Positions 28,094 to 39,359 of a DNA stretch of 64,000 nt are shown here, one piece after another (position 1 is the first letter of the stretch; each line of letters opens with the position of its first letter). Position numbers and translations under genes: made by a program. The DNA comes from Prorocentrum cordatum (taxonomy: Eukaryota; Sar; Dinophyceae; Prorocentrales; Prorocentraceae). The notes under the pieces are model-generated. The model was not told the DNA's origin and ran no database searches. It saw only the letters and a list, made by a program, of their open reading frames with translations. The stretch spans positions 58,002-122,001 of the forward strand of contig CAUYUJ010022550.1 in the NCBI GenBank assembly GCA_963575745.1, read 5' to 3'.

Positions 28094-29149
28094 TTAGGAC
28101 ACCAGCCGAACACAGGCTACACGGGCGCGGCGGCGGGGGGGGAGATGGCGGGGCGGAGGAGGAAGGAGCGCCCCCGCCTTCCGAACTGACCCCGTTCCCT
28201 GGCGCCGCACCAGCCGTAGCTGGTCGACGCTTGCCCAAAATCTCGTCGCGGCAGCTGCACTCTGCCCCGCCCTCCTCTTCAGTTTGGACAAGCGCCCCTG
28301 CCGGCCACGGGGAGGCAGAGCTGGGAAAACCTCTAGAGCTCGAGCGACGAATTTAAGGTAGGACCCCAAGGCTTCGGCAGTCTTTGTCTGATCCTCCACC
28401 TCGGCACTCGACGGCTGCAAATGCGAATTAGCACCTAGCTTGGCAATGTCGTCGGCTTCGTCGCTTCCTACGGCGTCAAACCATTCAGCTGAGCCTTCAG
28501 GAAACGACGAAGGATCTAAGTGGGCAGCCACCTTAGAACTGGGAACACCATTAGCGGAGAGTCCAACCACACGCATCTTGATTCCTGCGTAAACCGACGC
28601 CCTGTACAGGAGGGTCTCTCGAGGCTGGGAGCGCAATCCGACCACTCCCTTATAGTCTGCTCAAATGATTGTCACTAACGGCGCGTGTGTTACAGCTGCC
28701 AACATCACGACATGCTCAGCTGCCGGGCTACTCCGGGACAGAAGGCCGCCTACTCCACCACGCATCCTGGCGGGATCCTCACCGCTATCGGACAGCTTCA
28801 CAAGTCCCCAACCCGCCCGGTGGAAGAACCCGTGCCCATCCTTATAGGCAGAGCCGCCAGAGAAGACTGCACCCCTCAGAGCTACTTCAGGAAGAGATCC
28901 GTCTGCAGACCACCATTCGCACTCTTCGTGTCCAACCCCCTCAGGGGGGATGTTTGGAAAGACGGGCACACTTGAAAGCCGATTTGTAGATGAGAAACCA
29001 AAACTGGCTGAGCGAGAATACCCGGATCTTCCGTTCACAGGAACTCGTCGTGCACATGCTGGGTAGGGGGGGCGCGCGAACAGCCGGTGGTGAAGATCGC
29101 CCCGCACGCTACCACAGAGACACGTTGTGTCAGTAAGTATCATATCCAA
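28094..29149 (-). pseudogene. LINE-encoded RNase H remnant
   Basis: RNase H-like blocks: VFSGGSAYKDG (DGS replaced by GGS), then HRAGWGLVKLSDSG, AAEHVVMLAAVTHA, ADYKGVVGLRSQ, SKVAAHLDPSSF, and DEADDIAKLGANSH. This is the C-terminal RNase H of dinoflagellate LINE-like elements, preceded by a cysteine patch (TTCLCGSVRGDLHH). A single in-frame TGA at 28,661-28,663 splits it. The RT that should precede it is absent, so it is a 5'-truncated or rearranged insertion. Confidence 0.75.
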
Positions 29150-29343
29150 GACACCATAATCTATGCTTTGGCCATATACCCTGGCAGGAGAACGCCCTGG
29201 GCAAATTCCTGCGTCTAGCCGGGAGCTCCGCTGACGCTAGCAGGGATCGGAGACCTGACGGATCGAGCTGCTCCGATCGGTCGATTCCTAGCCTGTCGGC
29301 GGCCAACTAGTTCGTTTATCGATTCCACGCAGCGCGCATCAGC

Positions 29344-30129
29344 TCATGGATCATCTTCGGACACCAATGAGAAGGCCGTCGCTGCAGAGGGTTCCGCGCC
29401 CAGGTTCTTCCAGAGGACGCGGCCACAGCGGTTCTCGGCCATGTTGGCTGCCACTGTGCGCATTGCCTTCCTCAGCTTCGCAAGTTTGTTCAGTGCGTCA
29501 GGGAACTGGCCGCATCGCGAAGCTTGTTTGAGTTTACTGTGGCATTCTCTAGTCACACGCTGCGCAACGTCAGGGCGACGGACAACACAGTCGCGTAGGG
29601 TGGCGGCTCCTCTCTGGGGCGCGGGGCGTGACTCAGCCACGCCCACGGCATCTGTCGGTGGCCATGGCCACGCCGCTGCCCAAAATGAACCGCTGATGTA
29701 ATCGGCCACATGGTGGTTCGTGTGGGCCCGGTCGATGCGAGAGCGCACTTCACTTGAACTAAATGTGAACTGTGGTTGCGCCATCTCCCGCAATCCCCGC
29801 GGCCCCCGCGATATCCTGGGACCAATGGTTTTCTCCGGAAACGTCTCGTTGACAAGACCAGTCGGCAGTAGAAAGTCCCACCCGGTCTTCGGGGCGCGCC
29901 ACCCACTTGAAAACGCCCATCACAATCCAGCGATCCGAGCGACGGGAGGCCATCGCTTGACCCAGAGTCCGTCGTAGCGCATGCCGGTCCTCTCCCGCGT
30001 CACTGCCTGCAGGGAAATAAACCGTCACAATGGAAAGTACGCCAAGCGGCCCTGTAAAGCACAACACAGCTAGTCGCCCACATCGATGCTCTACCCAGCT
30101 TTCCTCGCAGACCGAATGGAACTGTTGGA
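29344..30129 (-). pseudogene. LINE endonuclease remnant, 3' part (split by insertion)
   Basis: Continues the AP-endonuclease-like domain of the older LINE after the nested insertion: QQFHSVCEESWVEHRCGRLA, LGVLSIVTVYFPAGSDAG, DRWIVMGVFKWVARPEDRVG (GDFN motif decayed to GVFK), then in another frame FTFSSSEVRSRIDRAHTNHH. Frameshifts near 29.8 kb show decay. Confidence 0.8.
30117..30129. repeat. Target-site duplication, left copy
   Basis: TGGAACTGTTGGA on the plus strand; matches the other copy at 12 of 13 positions. Confidence 0.85.
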
Positions 30130-31248
30130 TTATTAGGAGCCGTTTGCGCGCACATAAGCAAAATTTGGTCTGCTACTGCGAGCGGCTGCACTCCTGAGCA
30201 GTTTCCTTCCGAAGTTCTGGCTTGATCTCTAGTATGTTACTCCACTGCAACCCGCTCTGAATGCAGGCGGCTAAGGCGTGCTTGAAAATTTCTCTCTGGC
30301 CCATGCACAACCCGGTCTGCCTCTCCTCCGCTTCTGGGGAGGAGGGTTCGGGATAACGGAAAGTGGTTGGAAAAACTGCCTTGCGAACTGGGTGATCGTT
30401 GCTTCTGCGTGCAACTTCAGCAAAAAGAACATGCTGCCGCTGCAACAAAAAACTGCTCATTTTTACGCACTGTGCCAGATCATCTGCGTTGGAGACGCGG
30501 CTGATGTATGAGTGCTCTATGCCCCGGATCTTCCGGACGCAGCGGGCTTGGAATCCGTCAAAACGGGCTCGCTCGGTGCTTCTCAGCCAAGCCGTGTGCA
30601 TGCTGCACAACAACTTGCTAAGGACGCACGCCTCAAATATGCGAAGTTTCCGGGGCACATATACTGCAGCGTGGGACCACATGCGCGCCAGGGTCTCGAA
30701 TTCCGCCCTTGCCGCGCCGATGCGCCTGCTCAGCTCGGCTTGCATGCCGCCGTCCGCAGAGAGCACGGCTCCGAGGTACACGATGCTGTCTTTCTGGGCG
30801 ACGGGCTTCCCGTCAGGCTGCAGTATGTTGGCAGCGCGTCTGACCGGAAGGGCCTCCAATTTCTTCCAATTGCATTTGAGCCCGTAATTCGCCCCGGCCT
30901 TCTCTATTGCCTGCATGTATACGGCTTCGCGGTCTGCAGGCGCAGCCAGGATGAGCGTGTCGTCCGCGCAGATGAGCTCCTCCACTTCCGCCGCGCCCTG
31001 GCCAATCGCGGCCCTTGCGTCCGATATCAGACCTGTCATGACCATGGCGAACAGGAAGGGCGAGAGAGCGCACCCCTGGCAATGCCAGCGCGCTGCGGCC
31101 GTGAGCTGGAGGTGGCGCTGGCCTCCCTGACTGCGAACCGCCCGTTGGAGTAGATCGCCTCGATGGCTGCCAGCATAGGCCGTGGCAGGCCGAAACGCCA
31201 GAGCGCCTGCAGGAGTGCGTCCGGCGCCACCATGTCAAAAGCCTTCGC
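30130..31248 (-). mobile_element. Nested 5'-truncated LINE insertion (reverse transcriptase)
   Basis: A ~1.12-kb segment begins abruptly inside RT motif A (AKAFDMVAPDALLQALWRFG) and carries GIARGALSRPS/LSPFLFAMVMTG-type motif B sequence across a frame change, then an intact catalytic CADDTLILAAP motif. Flanking 13-bp direct repeats, TCCAACARTTCCA on the minus strand, are a target-site duplication. It interrupts the endonuclease domain of an older LINE whose frame resumes on the other side. The 3' end lies only 43 nt past the RT stop. Confidence 0.88.
30173..31045 (-). CDS. LINE reverse-transcriptase C-terminal half, open
   Basis: 290 codons without a stop. Contains CADDTLIL (polymerase Asp-Asp), NYGLKCNWKKLEALPV, IVYLGAVLSADGGMQAELSR and FEACVLSKLLCSMHTAWL, the RT palm/thumb and connector pattern of LINE-type elements. 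It lacks the N-terminal half, so it cannot be a working enzyme alone. The upstream part of the insertion is in another frame. Confidence 0.85.
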   Translation of the reverse strand: MVMTGLISDARAAIGQGAAEVEELICADDTLILAAPADREAVYMQAIEKAGANYGLKCNWKKLEALPVRRAANILQPDGKPVAQKDSIVYLGAVLSADGGMQAELSRRIGAARAEFETLARMWSHAAVYVPRKLRIFEACVLSKLLCSMHTAWLRSTERARFDGFQARCVRKIRGIEHSYISRVSNADDLAQCVKMSSFLLQRQHVLFAEVARRSNDHPVRKAVFPTTFRYPEPSSPEAEERQTGLCMGQREIFKHALAACIQSGLQWSNILEIKPELRKETAQECSRSQ

Positions 31249-31261
31249 TGGAATTGTTGGA
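31249..31261. repeat. Target-site duplication, right copy
   Basis: TGGAATTGTTGGA on the plus strand. It bounds the nested LINE insertion and is also the coding sequence for LQQF of the interrupted endonuclease. Confidence 0.85.
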
Positions 31262-31520
31262 GGAAGTTGTTTTTGATGAGAAGCATCAGCCCGCCTTGAT
31301 TTCGTGCTCCATGGGACCTAAATGTTTAACATCTGGAGGAAGTTGCATTGACAAACTCGTGGCCTCTGTGAAAGGTGTATCCTGAATGCCGATAAAATCC
31401 TGATGAGCAAGGATGATGGTAAGGTACAGTCGTTTGCAACGTTGTCGGTCCAGATCGTATGCCAGGAGGCCTTGGGCGTTCCAAGTAGCCCCCGAATAAC
31501 TGCCTGCTAATGCTGAGCGT
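31249..31520 (-). pseudogene. LINE endonuclease remnant, 5' part
   Basis: N-terminal endonuclease blocks ATWNAQGLLAYDLDRQRC, HQDFIGIQDTPFTEA (ETH decayed to DTP), then after a one-base frame change LMLLIKNNFLQQF. The sequence resumes at 30,129 beyond the nested insertion. Confidence 0.8.
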
Positions 31521-31689
31521 CGAGCGTGGGATGACGTCCCGTGTCGTCCCGGCACGTCAGGCGGTACATCACCAGCAGATCGTCCATGAGCATTACCCCT
31601 GCCCCTTGTAGACCTTGAGCCTGTGCCCGGAGCCGGAGAAGAAGACGAGGCTGAAAGCGGATGCAGAGAATCGTCTCTGGGCGACCTTC

Positions 31690-32960
31690 CCATGCTCTGG
31701 AGGTCGGATGATGGGTTGGCGTAGGCTGGAGGTCGATTGGTGTAGATGGAATGGGGTTGTTGAATGCTGGAGGCACGAGGTTGGAGTGATGGGCTGGTAG
31801 AGGCTCGATGTCAAGAGGCGGCGGTGAAAGCAGGTGGCCAGCTGCTGCAGGCCGGCCGTCGTGGTGCTGCGCTGGTGGGAGCTGTGCGTCCACAGGTGAG
31901 GGTGGGCGTGGGCAGTCGAACGCTGGGGGCTGAACGGAATGCTGATCTGGCGGCGTCCGGGGTCCGATATGTGGAGGTGGCGGTGGGAAGTCTGCGAGGT
32001 CGGGTGCTGGAGACTGGAGGTCGGGGTGTTGAGCTGGTGGAAGGTTGGGCGACATGTGGATGGAGGTGGATAGGTGGAGGTGGACGTGGAGAGTCAGGCG
32101 CTGGCGTCCGAGAGGCAGATTGCTGCGTCGGCGGAGGCTGGAGGTCAATCTGTGGAGGTGGAAGTGGAAAGGCGGGTGGTGGAAGCTGGAGGTCAGAATG
32201 TTGAGCAGGTAGAGGTTGGACGACGGTGCGTGGAGGTGGAGGTGGGAAGTCGGATGGTGGAGGCTGGAGGTCGATCGCGGGATGTGCTCGAGTGCCGGAC
32301 GGGCTCGTCTGGAAATTGCGGCCTGGAGGTCGAGGTTGGACGTGGAAGAGAGGCCGCTGTAGGTGTCTACGCTCGCCTGAGGTCGAAGTCGATAGCTGCG
32401 CAGTGGATGCGGTGAAGAGGGAACTGGAATCTGTACTGCAGCATACTGCGCGTCGGAGCCAGCCAGCCTGCAGTCGAATGGCGTGCGTCGCTGTCTTAAG
32501 ATACAACTCGGAACGTCGCTGGGGGCGACGCTGTAGGTTCGTCGTCGTCGTCCTCCTCCTCCTCTTCAGCCGCCTTCGCACTCCCGCAAAACGTGCGACT
32601 GAGCATCACGATTGACGTCGGTGCCAGGATAATTCCGGCCGCCTCTAGAGTCATTGAGGTCGGCACCAGGCATTCCGAAGTGGGAGCCCGGTTGGAGACC
32701 GACATGCGTCGGTGAATGTGGAAAGTCTGATTGTGGGGGTCTGAGGTAGACGTGCTGAGCTAGTGGCAGCTGGAGGTCGACAGGTGGAGGTGGATATAAG
32801 AAGTCGGACGCTTGAAGCTGGAGGTTGATAGGTGGAGGTGGAAGTGCTCTGGAAGCTGGAAGCTGGAATGCTGAGTCGGCGGATGTTGTTGGTCGTCAAG
32901 TGGACGTGGGAAGTCCGATATGAGCGCCCCAAGCCGAGCAACTGGTATCCCAAACCGAAC
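31690..32960. repeat. GGAGGTCGGWRTGYTG degenerate repeats
   Basis: Imperfect units such as GGTGGAAGCTGGAGGTCAGA and GTGGAGGTGGAAGTGG tile this block. It is a sister array of the one at 24.04-24.68 kb. Frames of 60-256 codons here are repeat-derived. Confidence 0.7.
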
Positions 32961-33135
32961 CCGGGCAGGTAATACACGCAGAAATGACGGCGGTGGATGA
33001 AGAGGAAGGTCAGCTCCATCTTGAAGTGAATCGAATTCGGTTGCAAAAATTCTGCAGTGGTATTCCACTGGAGGTATGAACGGCCGGTGGAGCGGCAAGC
33101 CCCGTCGCATCTGACCAGCCGTGGCACCTCCCAAA

Positions 33136-35302
33136 TCACTTTGTAAAGGACCGTCTAGATGCGCACCGGGAGGCGGCCGGTCTTCCGCACCCCCTGGTTG
33201 CCGTTCCCCCCCCCCCGTTCTCTGGTAGACACTGGACCGCGTGGTCGCGGCGAACATGTACGTCGACCCTGTGGGTGTGAGAAGCCCCTGCAATGCATAG
33301 CCTGTTCATGATCTGGGCCACCTGCTGCGCAATCGCAGGATTCGAAGCCGTTACGAGGGCTCCGCCGTCCCATGCCCCCTCGGCGCTTGTCACAGGCGCC
33401 AAATATCCAGGGCCTGGCTGCGAGCCTAGCGCGCCGCTCTGCCATTGGATCCCCGTCCCTTGCGTGAGCCGGGGTGAGGTCGTGCACGATGTCACCCTTG
33501 ATCTGGGCGTGCACCATGTTCCTCGATGGGCCCAGCACTGCTTCCCAGTCATTGCGGAGTGCGGCGGACTGGGAGGACGACACGGTTTGCGGTAGCACCA
33601 AAGGGCGTCCTCCTCGCGTGCTTCGCCTCCATGATATCTGGGTGATGCAGATACCGTGGGCGTCAAGGGATTGTTGCGTCAGGAGTTCTTCCCACGTGCT
33701 CCGCGGAGCGAAGGTGAGAAGAACGCCGCGACGCTCAGAAAGGAGGATCAGCTGATCGAACAGGCCACTTTTGCTCGTGATGGCTGAGGGGCTCGTGTAA
33801 TCAACATTAATAAGGGCGGCTGGGTCGTCGAGCATCGAAGTATGTCCCACTACCACCTGTGTAAAAACTTCCAGAGATTGCCGAATCCGTCGAACAAGTA
33901 ATGTGATCTCCAACACCGTCAGTTCCGTCCCTGCCCCCGTGTACCCAAATACCCGAGTGCGTTGATTGGTCTGCTCCACCCCTGTATCGCGCCAATCTGC
34001 ATTGTGGAGAAGATGTCCATGATGCTGCTGCAGATCTCGGCTCGGAAATCCACCAGCATAGCCGCGGTGGCCGCGACTCGCGCGGGCAAATCAGCCTATT
34101 GCCACACTGTCGGTGTTGGTAGCTCCCCCGCGTCGGTGCCATACGTGATCAAAGCGAGCTGCTGCTCCACTACTCGTGGTCCACGGGCTCCGTCCATGAT
34201 CACGCGGGTCGGCGGCTCCAGCAGCTGTATGCTCTCTACCAGTTTAGGGGCCTCTCCCTGTAGAGCCTGCATTTTCCAGAAATCGCAGATCGAGATCGGC
34301 GACGGGGAACTGGGCAGAACTGGCCGAGAAGCCAGCAGCGATAACCTGCAGCTCGCATCAGCACGTCGTGCGAGCTTCATCGAGGCCATCATCCTGCCGA
34401 GCGCCACATTGGATTCTGGAACCCAGCCCACCCAGTGTTTCCCCCTAGTTGTTGCAAGATGTGCTGCTTCTGCTTGGGCGTCCTTGGCAGTTATCTCGTG
34501 AAGTGCGCGAGCCCTTTCTGTAGACAGGACACACGGTGGCCATGATGACGACGAGGCCTGCAGGTCAGAGCACTGCACCGCCAGGAGGATGGTCAGGGTG
34601 TCATCGAAGTGCGAGGCCAGGCCCTGCAAGAAGGGCAGCTGTAACTCGCGGTGACGGAATGCAAAATTGTTAGCCCTCCGGCGTCGCACCTTGGTCAGTG
34701 ACGGAAGCAACGCACGGCATTGGACTCCATTTTCCCGCATCTTTGCGGCCTCCTGACTCACGTAATGTCTCATTTCCTGGGCGGTTCCCCGGGACTTTCA
34801 GTAGAGAGGTGGCGAGGCGAACCTGCGCATCAATGAGCGCCTCATCCGGGATGGGGCCCTCCTCCCAGAAGATGCCCAAGCGCTCCCACGGTAGCGGGCT
34901 AGCCAAGGAAAATCCCATGGTAAGCAGGCCCTGCCGAAGAACTTCGATAGTATGCAACCGCCGTCCAGGACGAAGAGCTGGTTCGTCGAGCGCGATCGCA
35001 TTCATGGCAGCAACGTTGTCGGCGTGGAGCAACAGGTGGTCTTCTAAAATGTCTGCCAGCTCCTGCTCGGTGAAAATCGATGGGAGAGATCCCGAAGAAG
35101 CGTTGTGGGTAGCCGGCGCAGCCGTAGCAGCAAACGTTGAGGGTGGGTTCAGACCTGGTGCAAGCCTAGCAGCCGATGACGCCAAGACAGGAGGTGGCGG
35201 AAGGGACCAGTGACTTGGATCGGCACTGTTCTGAATCGCTCGCGTCGGATCGGATCGAAACTGTAATCCAACAGTCAGATCGGCCAGGAATCGGCTCGTC
35301 AA
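33136..35302 (-). pseudogene. Unrecognised ~700-residue protein, frameshifted
   Basis: Protein-like minus-strand sequence in three consecutive frames. 35,302-34,780: EQELADILEDHLLLHADNVA, LRQGLLTMGFSLASPLPWER. 34,773-34,096: FRHRELQLPFLQGLASHFDD, RGKHWVGWVPESNVALGRMM. 33,979-33,155: LTVLEITLLVRRIRQSLEVF, KGDIVHDLTPAHARDGD. The first frame change falls where PGNRPGNE continues as MRHYVSQEAAKMREN. Composition is like the retroelement ORFs nearby, but no RT, integrase or RNase H motif is visible. It could be part of a mobile element or a degraded host gene. Confidence 0.4.
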
Positions 35303-35779
35303 ACTTGGCCAGGTCTCTCAGGGGCCCATGGAAAAAGCCGATGGAAAGCCTGGCCAAGCTTGGCGCTGGCGTATTACTGTCCCCTCTCAGAAACTTGATG
35401 CAACGCCTCGTGCCTTCTGAATCCGACGACCTTGAAGGCTAAGTGATCTCACATCTTTTCAGCGCAGAGGCAAGGCGAGGCAGCATGAGAAGCAGTCTGA
35501 CTGATGGGACAACGTCGGGCCCCCCGCTCCAACAAAGGGTCACACAACATCTGAGGCAAGGAAAACCCAACCCTCGGGGCGACAGGCGTATGAGATTATA
35601 TCCCCCCACGCACCCCTCGGCAGAGGAGGGGCAACTCAACTCTACAAATGCAAATCTAACATTGGCCGTTTGAGAATTGTCCCTTATTGTCATACCTTTC
35701 ACTGGCAACGAGAAGGATTCCAGTTGCCCCAGTTGCTCATCAAACAAAAAATCCAATTTGTTGAATGGGCCACGGTCGG

Positions 35780-36380
35780 CAGCGAGGACAGGACATCTCT
35801 GAGCCCAGGGTTGCGAGGAGATCTCAGACGAAATCGGTTGTACCACCTCAGGTCAGGGCATCTCCAAAGCCACAATTCCGACGATGTCTCAAGCGAAAAG
35901 GACTCGGACCACGTGACAGCAGGGCACAAGTACATGAACCCAGAGTTGCGAGGATATCTCCGTCGAAACGAAATGGTCCAGGGCAGATCCGAACCCAAAA
36001 TTGCGAGGAAACGGAATGAAGCAAGGGCATCGATGAACCCAGGGTAGCGAATCTGTGTCAGGCGAAGATGGCTGGACGACATCAGGCCAGATCATCTCCG
36101 AGCCCAGGGATACGACGAAGTGTCAAAGGAAACTGGATGGACCTATGAGGGTCCCGCAATTGCGAGGATGTCTCAAGCAAAAAAGGCTGGACCGCATGAG
36201 GACAGCGGCTAGACTGTCTAAAGCGAAACGGGCTGAACCATCTCTCGCGCGACATCTCGAAGCCCACAATTGCCAAGATATCCCAAACGCGCTCGGCCGA
36301 ACCACCTCACAGGCGGCATCTCGGGACCCGACATTGCCAAGATGGCTTCGCCGAAACCGACCCAGACAACCTCTCGCCTG
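35780..36380. repeat. ~60-bp degenerate minisatellite
   Basis: About ten diverged copies built around TTGCGAGGATATCTC, CGAAACGGRMTGGACC and GGYCAGGGCATCTCCGAGCC. Related sequence, GAGGATGTCCCTAGCGAAATC, recurs at 37.8-38.2 kb. Confidence 0.75.
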
Positions 36381-36949
36381 GGGTCTCCGAGCTCAAAGTC
36401 CCACCCGCCTTCTGGGCGGAGGTGGTCAAACACGATTCAATGTCCAACCCCCTCCTCTGCCTTCGGGGATGGGCTTATCACTGCTCCTGAAAATATTTGC
36501 CCCCTCGCCCATTCTACAGACCGCTACCCCGAATCACTGCAACCTCCCACGATTCCAGACGCGCCGACATACGATGACTCTACATCGCGATGATCATGAT
36601 TCTGTAGATAGAGTCCGAGTTGCAAAAGAGACTCAAGCGTCCAGGAGAGCGACGCTCAGGCCTGGATGTCTAGCCCGGACACATCCTGACGAAGCCGAGA
36701 AGGCATCCCGAACAAAATCGAATCAAACACGCGTCGCTGAATTGGGGTCGGCGGCAGAGGCGGCAGACTTTGGATTTGAAAGGCATACTCCCAGAGCCTG
36801 CGGCCAACTCACCACTTTGACACCAAGCGTCTTGGCCCGCTGCCAGGATATCGGGCATCGCGGGCGCACCCTTAGTCAATGAATCCACATGTGTTGACAG
36901 CCGCGGCCTGCTGCCAGTGTCCCGGACATTGCAGGCGCAACCTAGCTAA

Positions 36950-37792
36950 GTGTATAGACATGTATAACGGGATGCAAATGGTAAGCATGTATACGTACAT
37001 CAATACTACAGATACAACAATAGTTCAAACAAAAACAAAACTAGCGCCTTCGTCCGAACTGCTGCTGTCCTGTAGCCAAAAGTCCGCATCGGTCGAACTA
37101 AAAACTTGAATGGCCCCTCAACCGTGTTTCCTTCCTGCAGGCTATCTCCACTACTTGATGTTTGAGCTCGAGCCCTGGAAGTTTGGTCCCAACAAGTGGT
37201 ACCAGCTCCGTACCACATACTGGCCAAACAATGGGCGGCAAATAAACGAATCCGCTGTGGATCCATCAACAAGCGGAAATGTGTTGACACGTTTTGAGAG
37301 CTCGTAAGAATAGGCAGGAGTACAATCAGAGTCAGCCAAGAACTGATGAGATCAGCGCCAAGACGGTCAACAATTGAAGCACATCGCGCCATATCTTCTT
37401 GAATACATTGGCTATCCCCTTCGACTTGGCGGATTTGGGACCAATTCCGAAGGTAATCATCATTCGACGCCTGACGCCAACTATCGTTGACAAGAACACG
37501 GGCACCAAATTAATATGCCGAACGTACCAGAATGACGTGTCAAATCCGTCCGCAGTCGCATTGCTAATTTGTTTGTTCCGTGGCCTTCTGGAGCAAGTCG
37601 GAAAACCTGTCCAACCAACTGTTCAAAATAACATACAAGGGACCCTGATACTAAGCGGTGCCAAAAATTATATCTGCACCGGGCTACGACCCTATGAGCC
37701 ATTCGCGGCCACAGAACAATTCGCGAACGTATTGCGAGTCATTGCAACGTCTGGGGCGACTTGGATTAAGCTAAAAAATAGAGCCAACATAT
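36950..37792 (-). pseudogene. SL-tagged retrocopy in a low-GC island
   Basis: Directly behind an SL relic is ATG 37,788-37,790 and MLALFFSLIQVAPDVAMTRN, a signal-peptide-like start. A TAG follows after 33 codons; protein-like sequence then continues in another frame (CRYNFWHRLVSGSLVCYFEQ). The stretch is clearly more AT-rich than its surroundings, and the plus strand carries an unrelated 132-codon open frame. Product unknown; extent to the left is approximate. Confidence 0.4.
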
Positions 37793-37813
37793 CTTGAGCC
37801 AAAATAGCTACGG
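37793..37813 (-). other. Spliced-leader relic 3
   Basis: Matches the dinoflagellate SL at 20 of 21 positions on the minus strand; an ATG follows two bases later. It marks a third retroposed mRNA. Confidence 0.85.
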
Positions 37814-37814
37814 A

Positions 37815-38225
37815 CTGTCTTTGGGCCTTCTTTGACCGACTTGAGGCCCGTCAAGAAAGATGTTCTTTCAGATCCGTTTGGATATGCAATGTAGGAGATT
37901 GACCGTTTGTTCAAGGATGACCCTAACGGAATCGCCGTTTTGGGCAAGACCGAGACGGACACGGTGTGAACAACATCTAATGTTTGTGATGATTTCCCTA
38001 GCGAAATATCCATGTCGGGCAAGAGCAATGTGGACAAACATCTTCTTTCTGTGAGGATGTCCCTAGCGAAATCGCCCTGCTTTGGACGGACGTAGGGCGT
38101 CTGAGAGCTAAATTGTTGGGCTATGTTGGGCCGGCTTGAGGCCTTCCGAGAGCGATCCCAAGCCATCCCATTTGTGCGAGGACGTCCCGAGAGCGAGATC
38201 GCCATTTTGGCCACTAGATCCCTGG
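37815..38225. repeat. Degenerate GAGGATGTCCCTAGCGAAATCGCC repeats
   Basis: Six or so diverged units containing GATGTCCCTAGCGAAATCGC. The motif layout links this block to the ~60-bp minisatellite at 35.8-36.4 kb. Confidence 0.6.
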
Positions 38226-38409
38226 GCCTCCGCCAGCTGACCCCTCAGACTCCCCCCAGTCTCGTTTCTCCCGACTGACGGATCGCACGCTGTGCGAGCT
38301 TTCCGTCGTCCGCCTCACCCTGTGCTTGCCACGGGAGTGCACGGCGTGGCCAACCTCATACAGTGTTTGGCCCTTCTCAAAAACCCTCAATTAGCCTTCG
38401 GCCGATCGA

Positions 38410-38730
38410 GTCGGCCATCGGGAAGGATCCGTAAGCTTCCCAGTTCGTCGGGCGTCTCGCTCCAGACGGCCCCAGGATGGCCTCCACCGCGCCCCAGAAG
38501 GACCAGGAACCTTCCCAGGTCGACGGTCTTCCCTCTCCAGGACGGCCAAGATAGCTGAAAATGCGCTCGAATATGCCTCCAAGACGCCTAAGATGGCCCC
38601 AAGAGAGCCCGAGCTGGCCGCAAGATGTCTCCAGGACGGCCCAAGATACACCCAAGATGGCCCAAGATGGCCCCAAGAGAGCCCAAGACGGCCCGAGAGG
38701 CCCCCAACAGGCCTCCGAGACCCTCCAGGA
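38410..38730. repeat. CCAAGATGGCC-family block
   Basis: Units such as CCAAGATGGCCCCAAGAGAG in tandem with AGGACGGCC variants. Long Trp/Gly/Leu frames are artefacts. Confidence 0.7.
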
Positions 38731-39359
38731 AAGCCCGAAGAGATCTCTCCTCTTATTCTTCTGTCTCCCCCACATGATCCCCGAAGCGTTCCCACAACGG
38801 CTGGGGGAACGCATGATCCGATAGCTTGGCCGAGCTCTGGCCGCTTTGGCCACATAGGCGCTTCCGAAGAGCAGGGCACGGCGATGATTCGCCGTAGGCG
38901 TCTTCGATCCGCCGCCCCCTGTTGCTTGTTAGAGGGGCTGTTGGAGTGCCGGACGTGTGAGGTCTTGTTGGTTCTTGCAAAAGGTACCCAGTGGAGTCTC
39001 GACAGAGACACCACTCGGGCGATGATGACGAAATCTCCGTCTGCACAGCCCCTGCGTGCCGGATCGTGCAGAGCGGGGGATGATGAGGAGGAGGTTGAGG
39101 AGGCACTGTCTCGCAGCGGCCAGCAAAAGGCCACACTGATCGGAGGCAGGAGCGGAGAGTAGCAGCTGGTAGACACTTGCTGTAGGTACTGCTGTGGGGT
39201 TCCTGCCGGCCCGAAAGCACATGGCGGCCGTCTCCACGACCGCCGCTGAGCTTCAGGCAGCCCCGAAAGCCATCAATACCCTTGGTCCCTGCTCCTCTAA
39301 TTTGAATGCAACAGATGGAGGCAGGCTCAGCGGATGCCTCGCTTCCTTGCGCCACCGCC

